From NCBI RefSeq assembly GCF_003672135.1, contig NC_039516.1, positions 6,369,838 to 6,433,837 of the forward strand: DNA of 64,000 nucleotides. Direction: 5' to 3'. The notes beneath the pieces are model-generated. The model worked only from the letters and a program-made list of their open reading frames with translations, was not told the origin of the DNA and made no database searches. Shown here in pieces: positions 12,224 to 24,960 of this stretch (positions within the stretch are counted from its first letter, which is position 1; each line of letters begins with the position of its first letter). The stretch is from Ooceraea biroi. Its lineage: Eukaryota; Arthropoda; Insecta; Hymenoptera; Formicidae. The translations under genes were made by a program, and so were the position numbers.

Positions 12224-13361
12224 ACGCCGTATCGAATCCACGATTTGAATTCGTCGAATCTGTATTCCCGTATCGAAACGTATTTCAAGGAAATCCTCGC
12301 CGTGAGAAAACGTCGCGCGCGCACATCGCCGAGTTCACGGGAAGCTAAAAGAAAAAAAAGGATTGCCGGAAGTCGCGGTGCTAGGGAGAATCCGCACCGA
12401 GGGCACCCCGCGAGTATATTTTCTCGCGACCTCGCGGACATCAAGCACTTCTCACGATCTCCTGGCGGTCCTGCCATATTTGCAAACACCGTCGTCCGAC
12501 ACTGGTCAGACATTTCCTGTGCGTGTCGCAGCGGAGGCCGCGACAATAGACGTCCTCGCCTTGACCTGGGTCAATCGTAAACCGCGCGAGACCCGTCGGG
12601 ACATAATCTTTTCCGCTTGGAAAAACGTGAGATATCGCGGTGAAACACACCGAGGGGCGCGGCGGCGGCAGCATAAATAACAACGGAATGCTTCATCTCG
12701 TTTGCATCTGATTAATGTCTATCGGTAATATTCAAAGATCACTCACGCGCACCTATAAATGTCGTATTTGCATACGTCGGTTTATTTGAAATTCATAACG
12801 CCGCGCTCCGTCTGCTTTATCCTACCGTTGCAGCGCGCGATTGCGGGAGGACTTAAGCCTTTTACGATCTCTGCTTTAGCTTTACGGCCCTTTTCTTTTA
12901 CGCAGCTGCGATACGTCGAGCGCCGTAAAAGCTGTACTTTGAAAAAAAAGTTCATTACCTTGCACAAAGAGCTACCGGAAGCGATATAAAGCATGTAGGA
13001 ATTATACAAGAGATATATTACTCTTTACGAAAGTGTTTACTGCGTTTGTTCCTGCACGACGCATTCGGACGTATGACGCATTCACCCGTCGATGATTCGT
13101 CTCCGACACGCGAATCACGTCCTCGTGATCTCATCCTCGCGTATTTCGCCCGCGCGGAACGATCGCAGCGCGCACGCAGCTCGCTCGCGCTGCTACGTAC
13201 GTATATTAATATCTCTTTTTATCATCCGCTATTGTGTCAACCGTCATTCCGCCGGCGTATAAACAAGCTTTCTATATTTACCTCTCCACTACATCCACCG
13301 GCAGACACGATACTCTCGCGCGCGTCGTACTACCTGGCCGCGCCGCATTAATGAGTGCGTG

Positions 13362-13384
13362 TACGCACGCACGCACGCACACGC
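13362..13384. repeat. ACGC tetranucleotide microsatellite
   Basis: Five ACGC units followed by ACACGC. Confidence 0.85.
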
Positions 13385-14090
13385 AGTGCATTGTAAACAA
13401 CGCCCGTGGGAGCACCGCGCGCGGCTGATTCACATTCCGTGCTCGCGAGGCCACCGTCTAGGTCATCAACTAGCTAACGAGCGGTGTGTACCAGATTTTA
13501 TGGAACTGTAACGATCAATTCTTCCCCCGCGTCCCGCCGCGTCCTGGCGACCGGGGAGAGTCTCGCGGGAGAATCGCGCTTCTCTTCTTTTTTTTGTTGC
13601 AAGCGTGCGCGTAAGCGATAAGGCGCGCTCTTACACGCGCTTTTACGTCGCTCCACGCCGCCTCTGCCGCTCGAAGTTCCCGCCGAGGAGCAGATGGAAT
13701 CCGGATGGAATTTGATTTTATTTATCGCCGACATATACCATGCGTGTCAGGTCACTCGTGAATTATTAATGCCATCAAAACCCGCCGCGATTTATAATGA
13801 GCTCCGCTCCGGATCATTGGGCATTTATTGACCCCACCGAGACCTTTTGGGGCGAAATACTATCGTTATTAATACGACTTTGACACCGACGGATGAAAGG
13901 TTTGGACTACTCGAGCCTCCGCAGCTATCGCAAGGTGAATGTGCGTTTCACGTTCGATAAAACGGACGCATCGGGAATCAGATCCGCGATCGATGCTCGG
14001 CGAGGCACGCGGAATGTTGTTATACGAGCGCGCTGTGTGTGCGCGCTTTCAAGAGAAAGTAAAAGCCACGTTCGTAAAAGGACGCCTCGC

Positions 14091-14099
14091 TTCTCTCTC

Positions 14100-14131
<32 letters not shown>

Positions 14132-14132
14132 T
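14091..14132. repeat. TC dinucleotide microsatellite
   Basis: An interrupted CT run: a short TC block, then CTTTCCTT, then about fourteen TC units. Confidence 0.9.
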
Positions 14133-14900
14133 TATCAATCTCTGATATGTCGATCGATTATTGGCGCTCCTTATTGTTCACATATACGCGAGGCGCACGT
14201 AATTAATTAGATTTCATGCGGTGGTGACATTTAAATAAAGGAGTTAGCACGGTGGCATTTTAATGACCGTGTTCAATAACGAGCAGGCCTCGTCGCGACT
14301 GGTTGATTTATGTCGAGGCTGTTAACGGATAACGCGGCGTTACGATGTGCAGTCCGCGAGGCGGAGCGTGCGCCCGCACATCGCGGAGGAAGGAAGCGTG
14401 CCGATTTCCCCAACAATCCCCTAATTGCGATGACATAACACGAAGACTCGCCGCACGAGCCAGCGCCGCCCGGCCTTGCCCTTTTTTTCGTTACCTTGCC
14501 TGTGCAGTACGCGAATGCACAGAGTCTAATCATCGGCGCCGCGCCGCTATTATTACCGTTCTCCATTACGTCGGCCCGCACGCGCGCGCAAATGCACCAC
14601 GTGCCGGTAATTAATATACGTGGCGAGGCCATACATCGTATCGTATTTTTTTTTCTTTTCCTTTTTCTCTTCTCATGAAGCGAGGCAAGTCCGGAGGAAA
14701 CTTCCGAGAGCCGCGGTGTCTTATCGGCGACGAGCGAAATCGACGCGCGCGTATCCGATAAAAACAGATACTTCCCGCCAATATTGACGTTTCGCGGCAG
14801 CGAGTGCAACAAACGTCGGATAAAGCGCGAAGGCGAGGCGCCGGAAAGAGACGAGACGGAGGAGGCATCGTTTATCGCGCTTCATCAGTCTCCAAACACG

Positions 14901-17900
14901 GAAAGTAACAGTATATCGAGCTAAATAACGTAGATATATATAGGAACCAAGTCTCGACATGATAAAGGAATTATTCAGAAAAGCCACGCACATGCGCTTA
15001 TTATCTAGTAGATATAGATATATACATATTATTACACAAAAGTCACGTGATATATATTTTAGACACGAGTGTCGCATGGAAGCGTGCTCGGAACATCGAG
15101 TACTCTCGAGGTCGCCCGACGCGCACTGTCTCGGTAACAGACGGTCGCGCATTAGCAACCCCATAAAGCACATTGGGGCCATAAACGCGACTTTGCGCAT
15201 CCGGATGCTCGCTCAATGTCCGCGCTTTGTGAATATCGCCGGAAGTCGGCCAAGAATCACGAGCGCGCCCGCGAGAGACCCTGGCCAAATCGGAAGGGGC
15301 GTGCAATCGGAACTCCGAGTCTCGTTGTAAATATTGATCGAGGCTGTGCAAACGCTTCCCGGAAACGGGAGCGGAATCGATAGCGTCCTGCGCTCGAGCG
15401 TGGGAGAGAGGGAGAAAGAGACAAAAAGAGAGAGAAAGACTGAGAGAGACGAGATACAGGAAAGAGAGAAGGAAGCCGCTCTCGCGCGCGTGAACTTCCA
15501 CGTATCCGCGCCGCGATTTACACGGCCCCCGGCCGTGCGGTTCTACCTGGAATCGGCGACCGCGAAGGTGCGCGAAAGGTGCAAACTCGTTTCGCACGTT
15601 ACGCGCACGTTCATGCCAATCATCGCGGCTAGATAGTCTTCCGGGAATGCAAATCTGAGGAGAGATACCGGTTGTCTCGCCACCGCGGAGAGCCGCTGCG
15701 CGAGTCCTAACGAAGGGAACAAGTATCGCTTGCGATTGAAGAGATTCCATTCCCTCGCTCATTCTCAACGTTAATACGTTAATTCATTCTGTAAAGGTCG
15801 CGTTGAAAATGTCAGCTGCATCAAAAGGATGGAAAGGAAGGAAGGGCGGCGTTGACGAATCGAGCGACGAAGTCGAAAGTCCACCCACGTCGAAAGTACG
15901 ATTTTCTTGACGCAACCTTGACTTCGAAAACTTCGCGTGCGAAGGAAAAAGCGTGGGCAGGGCTGATGTCGATTTTTCACGTGGAACCGCGGAAGAGGAC
16001 GGAGGGACGTTATTACGCGAATATGCGCCCACGGGCAACGTACCAAGTCTTGTGACTAAAGCGCGTGCTCGTCAGTCAATGGGTTGCCCGCCAAAAATAT
16101 AGCGCGCCTGCAGCCGCGTGTATAGTCGCCACACACGGCCGCTTTTAATAGATCTTCCTTCCTCGGCAGCGCGGAGGAAGCCGTTCCCGAGCATCCCGCC
16201 CGTTGTGTAATACGAGATCCGTCGTAGCCGGATAACGACAACGGCGACAAGACGGCGACGCAACCCTTGTAATCCTTCTGCCGTGACAAACGCGCTCCTT
16301 CCTCGGCGAAGGCTCTCGCACACGGCTTGTTACTCTGCAAAAAACAAGATGGAACGGTGTGAAGTACGATTAAAATTTACCGCACGAAGAGAACAGAACA
16401 GAACTGAGGAAAACATGATTTTTTATAGTTCCATCTGTTCTTCTTCAAAAGATAATTTTTAATTTTTAAATTGTTAATTTTTAAATTGTTAATTTAAAAA
16501 TTCGAAGATGCGTGCTTTATCTCCCCGTCTGTTTTGTTCTCTCTCTGGCTTCGGAATTAAAAATCGAGGTCTTGTATTTTTTTACGGGATATTTGCTAGG
16601 ATCATTCCGATTTCGCGGGTGTTGTCTATCCGTGCATGTGGCGCGCGCGCGTACACATCGGGAGAGCAATCCAATTTGCGCCCTTCGTGTTCGGGCGGAA
16701 TAAGGGAGGAACGATCGGCGCGTCCAGAGAATTGTAAAACTAAGCCAGCTGGCGTCGAGGACGCGACGTGGTCGGCGATAAGCGCGTCGGTGTTATCGGC
16801 GGAAACACGCCGCGTCGTCACATCGGTCGAAGTGCGAGTTCGTTACGGCTGATAAAGGCGGAGTCGTGTGCGTGCGTACGTCCGTCCGTGTGAACCGGCG
16901 TATCCGGCGCGCGTTTCATTCATGGAACCGACACGAGGACGACGTACGTGTGTGTGCTCGTGCGATGGTGTTTCTATTTTTTTTTCGAGACGAAAGAGTT
17001 CGATATCGCGCAGGCCGATAACGAGAGCTGCCTGCGCGCGAGGTGTGACGAAGGAGGCGTTTTTCCGATGACGCTCCGCTATACGAGGGATGAAAAACAC
17101 GACGGGCTTCTTGCGTGCGTTAAAAGGTGCGAATGAATTATGTTAATGGATTCGCTAATGAACTTCCTCTCACGCCCGTGAGATCCAACCAAAGGATAGA
17201 TTCGTATTTTCACCTCTAATTATAGAGATATATCAGTCCGTAAAAAAGAAAGGGTAAACTGAAAGCAACCGATAGGCATCTGCTTTGTGAAATTATGCAT
17301 TTCCAGGATGCATCGCTCAGGAGAGTACAAAGTCGAGCTTTCGTCTCGGTGCAAAATCCTGCTGATCATTTCTGCGAATATTATCTGATCGACTCGGTTT
17401 ATTTTTAACAAAACGATCAGCTATTGATGTGCACACTCAGCGATGACAACGTGCGATCAAAAATGCGACAATGACGTGTGCAATGGCGCGCGAGGCGAAC
17501 GCATTCCGTGCACTCGCGTATCTCCAAAGGCAGCCTCGAGTCTTTAAAACGCTCGTCCAGGTATTACCGGTGCACCGCATGCACACGTGTACTCGCTCAG
17601 GCTTCGGGATTACCTCGGGGATAACAAGAAACACTTGGAGAACACGCGTTGTTCTCGCCAATGAGAAGCATTCCACGAGCCTGCTACCATTTCGAAGTCA
17701 AAGGTTCACCGTATATCCCGTTTATCGTTATTGCAGGGGCGCGCTAATGAACGAGCCATTTGTCTCGTGGCGATCCTGCGGTAGGTAATCCTTCGCGAGC
17801 TCTCTTTCATAATGCAGTGCCGTCCGCCGGCTCCCGAAATATCCTAATTAGGGCGCAGGTGTGCCCTTTCGAGGCACGCACGAGTCTTCCGCCCGGTATC

Positions 17901-18999
17901 GCCGGGGATCGCCAGGTTCAATCAGCCTTATCGAAGATCTTATCGCAGTGCCGGCAATCTTTTTCATTGTCAGCCGACTTTTCTGACCGCCTTCGCGAGC
18001 GAACGTCGTCATTCCCGACGATTCCGTCCGGCGATTCGTTCGCTCACGGCGGATCCGTCTGCGAAGATGATCGCCTCCGCGAGACGAGAGCGTCATTCTT
18101 CGCGTGAATCCCACGGAAATGCAATAAGTGGTGAATAATAGCCGACGCAGTTGGCAGCGTGCTTATGTGTCAGCGACGGTGACTCACGCTTTTCGGCTTT
18201 ACGATGACGGGACAATGTTTACGGCGGGTGCGTAGGTACACGCGTGTATAATTACGCGCGTGCCGTAATCATAAAAGGTAGATAAATCACATATTCTCAA
18301 TACTTTCAGTTGTCCGTCGAAGCGTATGGGCCAATATAATATGATGGATCAACTGCTGCTGGGTAGCGGTAGCTTGCGCTATCGCTCAGCTTGCACCGAG
18401 AATGATGCAGCCGCGTCTCGTACGTGAGGAGAACGCGCAATCTGAATGTCAGACAACGAATAACGCATTCTCATATCTATAATCCGCGATTTTTGATGGG
18501 GCACATTTGATTGTTACCTTCGCTGTCACACGACGTTACATAAAATGCAAAAACCATGCTCGAAATGCCTTAATCAACATTGCTGATGCCAATGAGAAAT
18601 CCTCGAATTGGCTGATGCGGCGAGACTTTATGATCGGCAGTAACGACGTTGCGTTGAGCGTTGTGTCGGCTTTATTGCGCGAATATAAAATTTATAACGT
18701 ACGTATTTCGCGCGTACGGGCGGATGCGGATGAGCACGCGAGAGGACATTTTCCGCGACGCTGAAAAGCCTTGTTGAAGCGTTTTCACGCAAGTCGTCGT
18801 AGCGCCAGTTGATTCTGCGCTACGTATGACATTGCATAATACTCGGCTATTTATGCAGATCGAGATTTACATGCGTGTTACATAAATAGCGTCGGCCGCA
18901 ATGCGCCGAGCTATTCTTTTCGCGCGTACCACGTGCGTTTGTCCGCATCCCCCTGGCACTCAGCTTCTGATACTCGTGACTTGTTCTTGGACGAGGAAC
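14901..18999. other. Gene-free stretch
   Basis: CpG-rich for most of its length. An AT-rich TATA-type patch lies at about 14930-15060 and a GA-rich purine tract at 15405-15480. The AT minisatellite at 16460 is listed separately. Long frames at 15043-15768 (minus) and 16508-16852 (plus) carry no recognisable domain, and frames on the opposite strand overlap them. Confidence 0.55.
16460..16500. repeat. 15 bp AT-rich minisatellite
   Basis: The unit TAATTTTTAAATTGT is present twice perfectly, with a partial third copy. It lies in an AT-rich island at about 16380-16505. Confidence 0.9.
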
Positions 19000-21300
19000 G
19001 GAGAAACGTAACAATTAGAGAAAATTTAGCTACACTCCCTTACTGATCTGTCATTTGCAGAAGGCAAACGTTCAGAGGCTGGTCATTCTCGTCATTTTAG
19101 CCAATTAAGAGACAACGGATCTCTCGCTATTGTATCGTAACTTGAATGATTCTTTTGAGGATTCTTGAGGAATATCGACGTTTTTCGAAATGTTCAGTGC
19201 GATTAATGTGTGTGATGGCACTTTTCCTGCAAGCTTCGTTTATAATATAAGTCTTCCTTATACTTATGCCAGGATAAATCGTAAATCCTTTCCATATTGA
19301 TATCATAAATCTTCTCGAAGAGTAATTTACCATCTGAAACCGTTTTCCTGCAGCAATTAAATATTTATTAGTATATATGTGGAAAGTTCAAAATCAGAAT
19401 TTCCCAGTTGACTAAGCTCCCTCGTGAGTAATATTCATCTCGATCCCGTTAAGTGACCGCGCTGTGTGTATTTTTCGCCTTACACGTGCGTATATTCTAT
19501 ATAAAATCTCTTAATAATAATCCAAGAAAACACGTAAGGGTAATTTTAGACGGTTGGCGTGTGAACTGAGAATCGGCCGAAAATAATATCACGGCGAAAT
19601 GTAGAGTTATTTTCGTAGTTTTCGCGCTTGAATAATAGCAGTAGTCACGCGAATGTTATTCGAGAATAAACTAATATACAGGGGATCTTTTAAATTTATC
19701 CAGATTTCTTCAGACTATTCGCCGCTCTTGCGAAGCCTAAATCTCAAGCCCGAATTGGTTAACGAATCGCAATTACGTATTTATGATAAACGATCAAATC
19801 AGGCTGCGTATCGAACTTTTCCGCGACAGAGTTCAAAGTATCACGCGTGACAATTCCGAATCCTGCAATTTGATTTGAAGCCTTAATCGATTCCGTGTTC
19901 CGTCATCGTCGTTGTCGTCGTCGATCGGCTTCGCGTGCACGCGCGATTTTTGCGGTTACACGCGTCACGCGCTTCGGCTCGGCGATCCGGTCGACTGGCC
20001 GGTGCTGTGTGGAAGAAGTCGCAGTCAATTAGCGGAGGCAGATCCTCCTCGCGCAAGATGCAAGGCCGAGGCGCATCTCTTCCACGAACCGCCGCGGTAC
20101 CTATATTGGATCATTAATCTTGTCGGTTGGTAGCGTCGCGCCGCATCGGAGGCCGGGCCTCCGCACGCAATCCTGCACCCCGAAAGTGTATGCTCTGCTG
20201 GCGCTGATGCGGGACCATGTGTCGCACGCCCGGGACATTATCGAGATTTACGATTGCCGAGATCGACGAAAGATCCGCGGCGAGCGGTGGTCGCGCTGTC
20301 ACCGTTCTGCGGAAGCACGATGCATCGCGGAAATGCATCGCACGACGACGTGTCCGTCCGAATTTTCGATCTGCCTGATTTAGCGTCCCGTTAAACGTTT
20401 GAGACTCTCGGTTGGATCCTTTCAGGTATCAAAAAGAGACAGAACATTGTTTCAAACGCGCTACGTACGTATTTACAATTAAAATTCGCAGCTTTATTCT
20501 TTGACTAATTTGAAGTCGGTTCCTTCTTAACGAAAATTCTGTCGGACTCTTAATCTTCCTTTATTGCTCTTTGTATCTTTCTGTTTTCGTGTCGAGACAC
20601 GAGACACTAAACAAGGATAAATGACAAATAAGGAATGTTTACCCAGACTGGCAGATATCTTAGACATTAACTTTATTGCAATGGACAAACAGAATTTCGT
20701 AAGAAATGCTTATCCAAATCGTCGTCATATTTCCACGAGAATCACTATGACCGACGTATATGCAAATAACAAGACTCAAATAACAGGAAACTCTGACTTA
20801 TTTATGGAGACGCTAATTCTTCGGGAAACAAACACGGGAGTGACCGTCTCGCGTCTAGACTGTCGTGACAAGTGTCGGATATTGCACATATCTTGTTTCG
20901 CCCATGCGAATAAGTGCGAGAAAGCCAAATGTCTTAATGTTGCAGTGTAATTGGCGAGAACAAAACGGAGCCTATTATCTCGTGCTCTAATGAGCAATCG
21001 TTACCAACGTTATTAACCAACTCGTCGCGGGCGCGCCGCAACGCGTTTGAGAGCGCAGAACGCACCGCGTAAACAGCTTTCCGCGGGTAAACTCTGAAAT
21101 AAATTCTCGGATGAAACATAAATATCAAAATGTGCTCCCAGTATATTTTAACATAATGATATTTTTGAAGAGTTCTCTTTACTGTGAACTCTGACAATGA
21201 AACAAATAATCGTATTAAAAATATCCATAAACATATTTGTTTGTTATCATTGAATATTCAGATATCCAACAATGTTGGATATTCGTGCTGCATTATATGC
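19000..21300. other. Gene-free, mixed composition
   Basis: AT-richer and CpG-poor at 19000-19420, 20400-20960 and 21080-21290, with CpG-rich DNA at 19880-20390. A GTC trinucleotide patch lies near 19905-19925. Short frames, for example 20621-20950 plus, are open but show no domain. Confidence 0.5.
21262..21282. repeat. Perfect inverted repeat, 10 bp arms
   Basis: Arms ATATCCAACA and TGTTGGATAT are exact reverse complements separated by one A. The island around it is AT-rich. Confidence 0.9.
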
Positions 21301-24300
21301 TCTATTTCGAGTAGCTTACTCTCGTCCCTTGGCACTCTCTCGCCGCGCGCCAAGGAGACGTGCCCCAACCCGGAACGAGTAGGCGCGGACCTACCGACTT
21401 CCGGTTTTGAGTAAAATCGTCCACGGCTCGCGAGGGTCGCGGAGCAGACGCCGTTTTTAGAAGCGCGTTGTAAACAGCCGCGTGTAAATTTGGAGAACCC
21501 CTAAATCCCGCTTATTGACTGCGACAGCGCTCGCTTAAAGCCCCGTTGTTTACGAGATCGGCGACGACAGCGACGAGTCGCTGCTCGTCTCGGTCTCCGC
21601 CACCTCCCATAAGAATCTTTTCCCGATTCTCTTAAAACCCTAAGTAAACATCGCGTTCGACGCGATGCAGAACTCAAACTCGGCGGTAGCCGGTCATCGT
21701 TCGAGTTTCGAGAACAAGACATGACGCGGTTGACAAAAAGAGGGCGGGCGAGCGAGCGAGCGTGCGAACCAACGCGGCGAAAGTGAATTCCGTCTCGGGT
21801 TCGACTTTCAAAAGCGACACACGGGGCTTACCTTGTGTCTCACGCACGCACGTGCGTTTGTGCGATTTATTGCGCGGCATTGTCGAAAGAAATCGGCCTC
21901 GGGGCACCGAAACCGTTCCGCATCGCGTCGATCAAACGTCTTCGGTACTGCGCCGCTCTTTTTTTTCCCTTCCTTTTCCTTTTCCTCTTGTGGTCCTTTT
22001 TTTCTCAACGGCGACGTCGATCTAACTGCCGCGGAATAGAAAGGCTATTAGGCGGTCTCTAATAGTACAGATTGGTCCATCGCGGCCAGATTCGTATCTA
22101 TCGCGCTGCCAGCGACTCGTTACCCTCGAAATTCTAACGGTACCTGTCCATCACGGCGCGATCGTTTCCCGTGTGATATACGTTAATCTTAGAGTAGCCC
22201 CGAAGCGGTCTATGTGAAGTCCGTGCTATTAATACTATTATCCGAGCACTGTTTGAGCAACGGGGAATGTATAGAATACGACGCAATACGTCCGCGTCGT
22301 AATGATACAATGATGGTAATGCACGCGTATATACGTACCTAAGTAATGCATTCTTTATGTGCAGAGCCAAGAAAACACATATTAAAGAAAAAGGATAATT
22401 AAGTGCACGAGCGAATGAAAGATACTGAATTATAAAAATCTCGTTACACAGACAACGTGGAGCGTGGAGAAACGCCGTCGGGCTCTCTTTGCTCGAAAAG
22501 TAAGCGGGTTAAAGCGCGGAATAAAATATTTTAATGCGACAGAACGTGGTGTAACGCAGGCCGGTATTATTCATCATGTCGGCAATGAGAGTTGAGTTAC
22601 AACGCGATAGCATATCCGGATGATCCGAAACTGCACGCGATCCCTGCGGATAAGAGATAAATGAATCCCACGAAGCGCAATCTTATGCCAGATGTAGAAT
22701 AAATCCTACGCGCGGAGAGGCTGCGCGGAGAGTCTCGGCGAATCTCGGCGAATAGATCTTCGCCGCTCGCGACGGAGACTCTCGCGAGAATTCCTGCGCC
22801 CGTAATAAATTCGCGAACGTAATGATACCGTTCGGCGGGTTTTTACGCAATTTAGAAAGCACACCGAGAGACCGACGGCGTAAATCGACGAGCTGTTAGA
22901 TCAGCGGATGACAAAGGGGATCTACGCTCCGAGGGAAATCTAATATCTCTAATTTATGGAGCCAATTACGCGGGGAAGGGCGAGAGGGGAGGGAGGCCCG
23001 CGCGATGATGTCATAGCCATTATTAGTGGTGCAATTCCGCGGAATGTCGGCCGCCAAGTTATGAAACTACAGAAATCTATTCGCCGCCACGCGCTCCGCG
23101 CTGTATATGGCGCACTTTCTTCTCTAAGCGAGAGAGATAAATATCTCGCGCGTAATTGCAGCGCTGGACTTTAAAACTGGCGCGACCAGCCAGTGATAAT
23201 TTCATGATAACTGGATTTCGACCCCTTCCGGCCAATAGACTTAATCGAAATACCGCGCTCTCGCGCGGTCTGCACCAACTCTCTTGAGCTATTTTCCTCT
23301 TCGATTTACTTATCAACGATTAAATCATCTCGATTAATTTACTTCTTTAAATATATAGCTTATTATAAATGTAGCTTATATAAATCCAAAAAAAGATACA
23401 TTATATAATTCTTAACTTTATTATAGGCAGACTCAGCAGAAATCTGCATGTTATCACTTGTATATCTAGACGTATCGCACACGCAGCAGAGATGAAATAT
23501 CAATCGAAATCACTGGATCGGAAAGGGTTAAGAACCCGAGCATGAAACGCGGACAGGTGGTTTTTAATCCGCAACTTCATAAGCGGAATGTTGTTAGCGA
23601 GAGGCGGCGAGATAAGCGGCGATTGACTCGTGGTGCAGCTTGAAAGCGCGGAAAAGCGATTAAAAGGCAGTTATGGGTGAGTTATCGCCCGATCAAGCAA
23701 CTTTGTTCGCGAGTCAGTCCCATGGCGCGCGGTCTCGCGCGAGATACATCCCGATGTTGTTCTCGCAGCGATGGACTCGGCGCGGTATCTTCGCTCTCAG
23801 CGGAAAAATCGATGACGGCGCCCGAAAACGCTTAAAACCGGGGCGAGAGGCTCTATGTTCTATTCCGGCTGACCTGAATCTCTGAGGTGCCGCGCTCTCC
23901 GCCCCTTCCTCATCTGCCGCGATCTGCCTTGTGTGCTATCGATTATTCGCACGGATATTCCGCTCAGCTCTCCATGAAAATCCCCCACGGGAGAGTTTTC
24001 CTGTAACTCCGAAACATGAAAGACATTACAATCCGGCTGGTCGCTCGCCGTGAAAAGTGATCCAAGCCGCTCACGTTCGCCCGGACTGACCTAGATCTCC
24101 GTAACGCGAAGATACGCTTCTAATATCCGAGGATAATCGAGTTTATAACGGAGAGAAAAGAGGAGAGGAGAAAAATACAGAAAGAGAGAGGGAAAGAGCT
24201 CCGACTTGGATCCTGCCAGCTGTCGTAATCCTTAACGTTTCTGAATTCCGAAAGATTCGTGTTCGCCGGGGCGCGATAGCCAAATGGCCGTGCAACGCGA

Positions 24301-24560
24301 TCGCAAATTACCCGCCAGATCTCTCCACGGGCCCTTTAGCCGGATAGAAATATCGCATTAACTCCCGGCGTTTTCCGAAATGGCAAGCGACGGCTCTTCG
24401 GAGATCCAATCGTAGCAATCGATGCAACGATGACGAGATCGTGAAGATGTTTTCCAGTGCGCATCGCAGTTTGCAATCGCGCGAACACACGTAAGAAGCG
24501 TCTCTCGATTTTGAATAAAATAAGCGAAAACGATATGTGTAAAACCACGTTCGTAACACG
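21301..24560. other. Gene-free CpG-rich stretch
   Basis: A GAGC-type repeat patch lies at 21740-21770 and a T-rich pyrimidine patch at 21958-22008. The 10 bp repeat CTCGGCGAAT occurs twice at 22733-22753. An AT-rich, CpG-poor island lies at 23320-23480, and a GA-rich purine tract at 24148-24200. No gene is supported. Confidence 0.55.
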
Positions 24561-24960
24561 TTTATAAATGTCTATCAATTTTTGAAAAATCGTTTTCGAT
24601 GAAAATACTTTGAAAATCGGTCAGCTAAAAGTAGAATATGATCTTTGAATTCTGTTGGAAATTATAGGAAAGATATGAGTATCGGTAGTTTTTTGTTCAT
24701 GTTGAAGTATCAGCGTGATCAAATATGTCTGTTATGTTTGGTGGAATAAAATATGAAGAAAGAACAATAATACAATTATTATTTCTTCTTTTTATCATTA
24801 TTAAAACTGCAACTATTATTTTAATTAATTACATAATGACCTATTTTTATTTCTTTTTATTTGTTTATTTATTGATTCATTTACCATTGCGAACTTATAT
24901 ATGATTTCCAGAAAGTAAAAAGAACGTGCGCTTTGGTACCAGAGTATCGTTTATCGGCAT
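24561..24960. other. AT-rich CpG-poor island
   Basis: Strongly AT-rich, with T-rich runs such as TTTTTATTTCTTTTTATTTG near 24844. I see no ORF, no terminal repeats and no target duplication. It may be an old insertion or a native AT island. Confidence 0.45.

Larger units (their letters stand above)
9651..14900. other. Gene-free stretch with CT microsatellites
   Basis: This is mostly CpG-rich; an AT-richer interval lies at 9650-9850. The segment 13755-13890 is unusually rich in homeodomain-like cores (TTTATAATGA, CATTTATTG, TTATTAAT), and so is 14195-14280 (TAATTAATTA, ATTTAAAT, ATTTTAATGA); both would be candidates for conserved non-coding elements. No exon or RNA gene is supported. Confidence 0.55.

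Noticed and set aside
15043..15768. 241-codon minus-strand frame
   Set aside because: Includes translated pyrimidine tract (Leu/Ser run) and has no domain; overlapping plus-strand frames.
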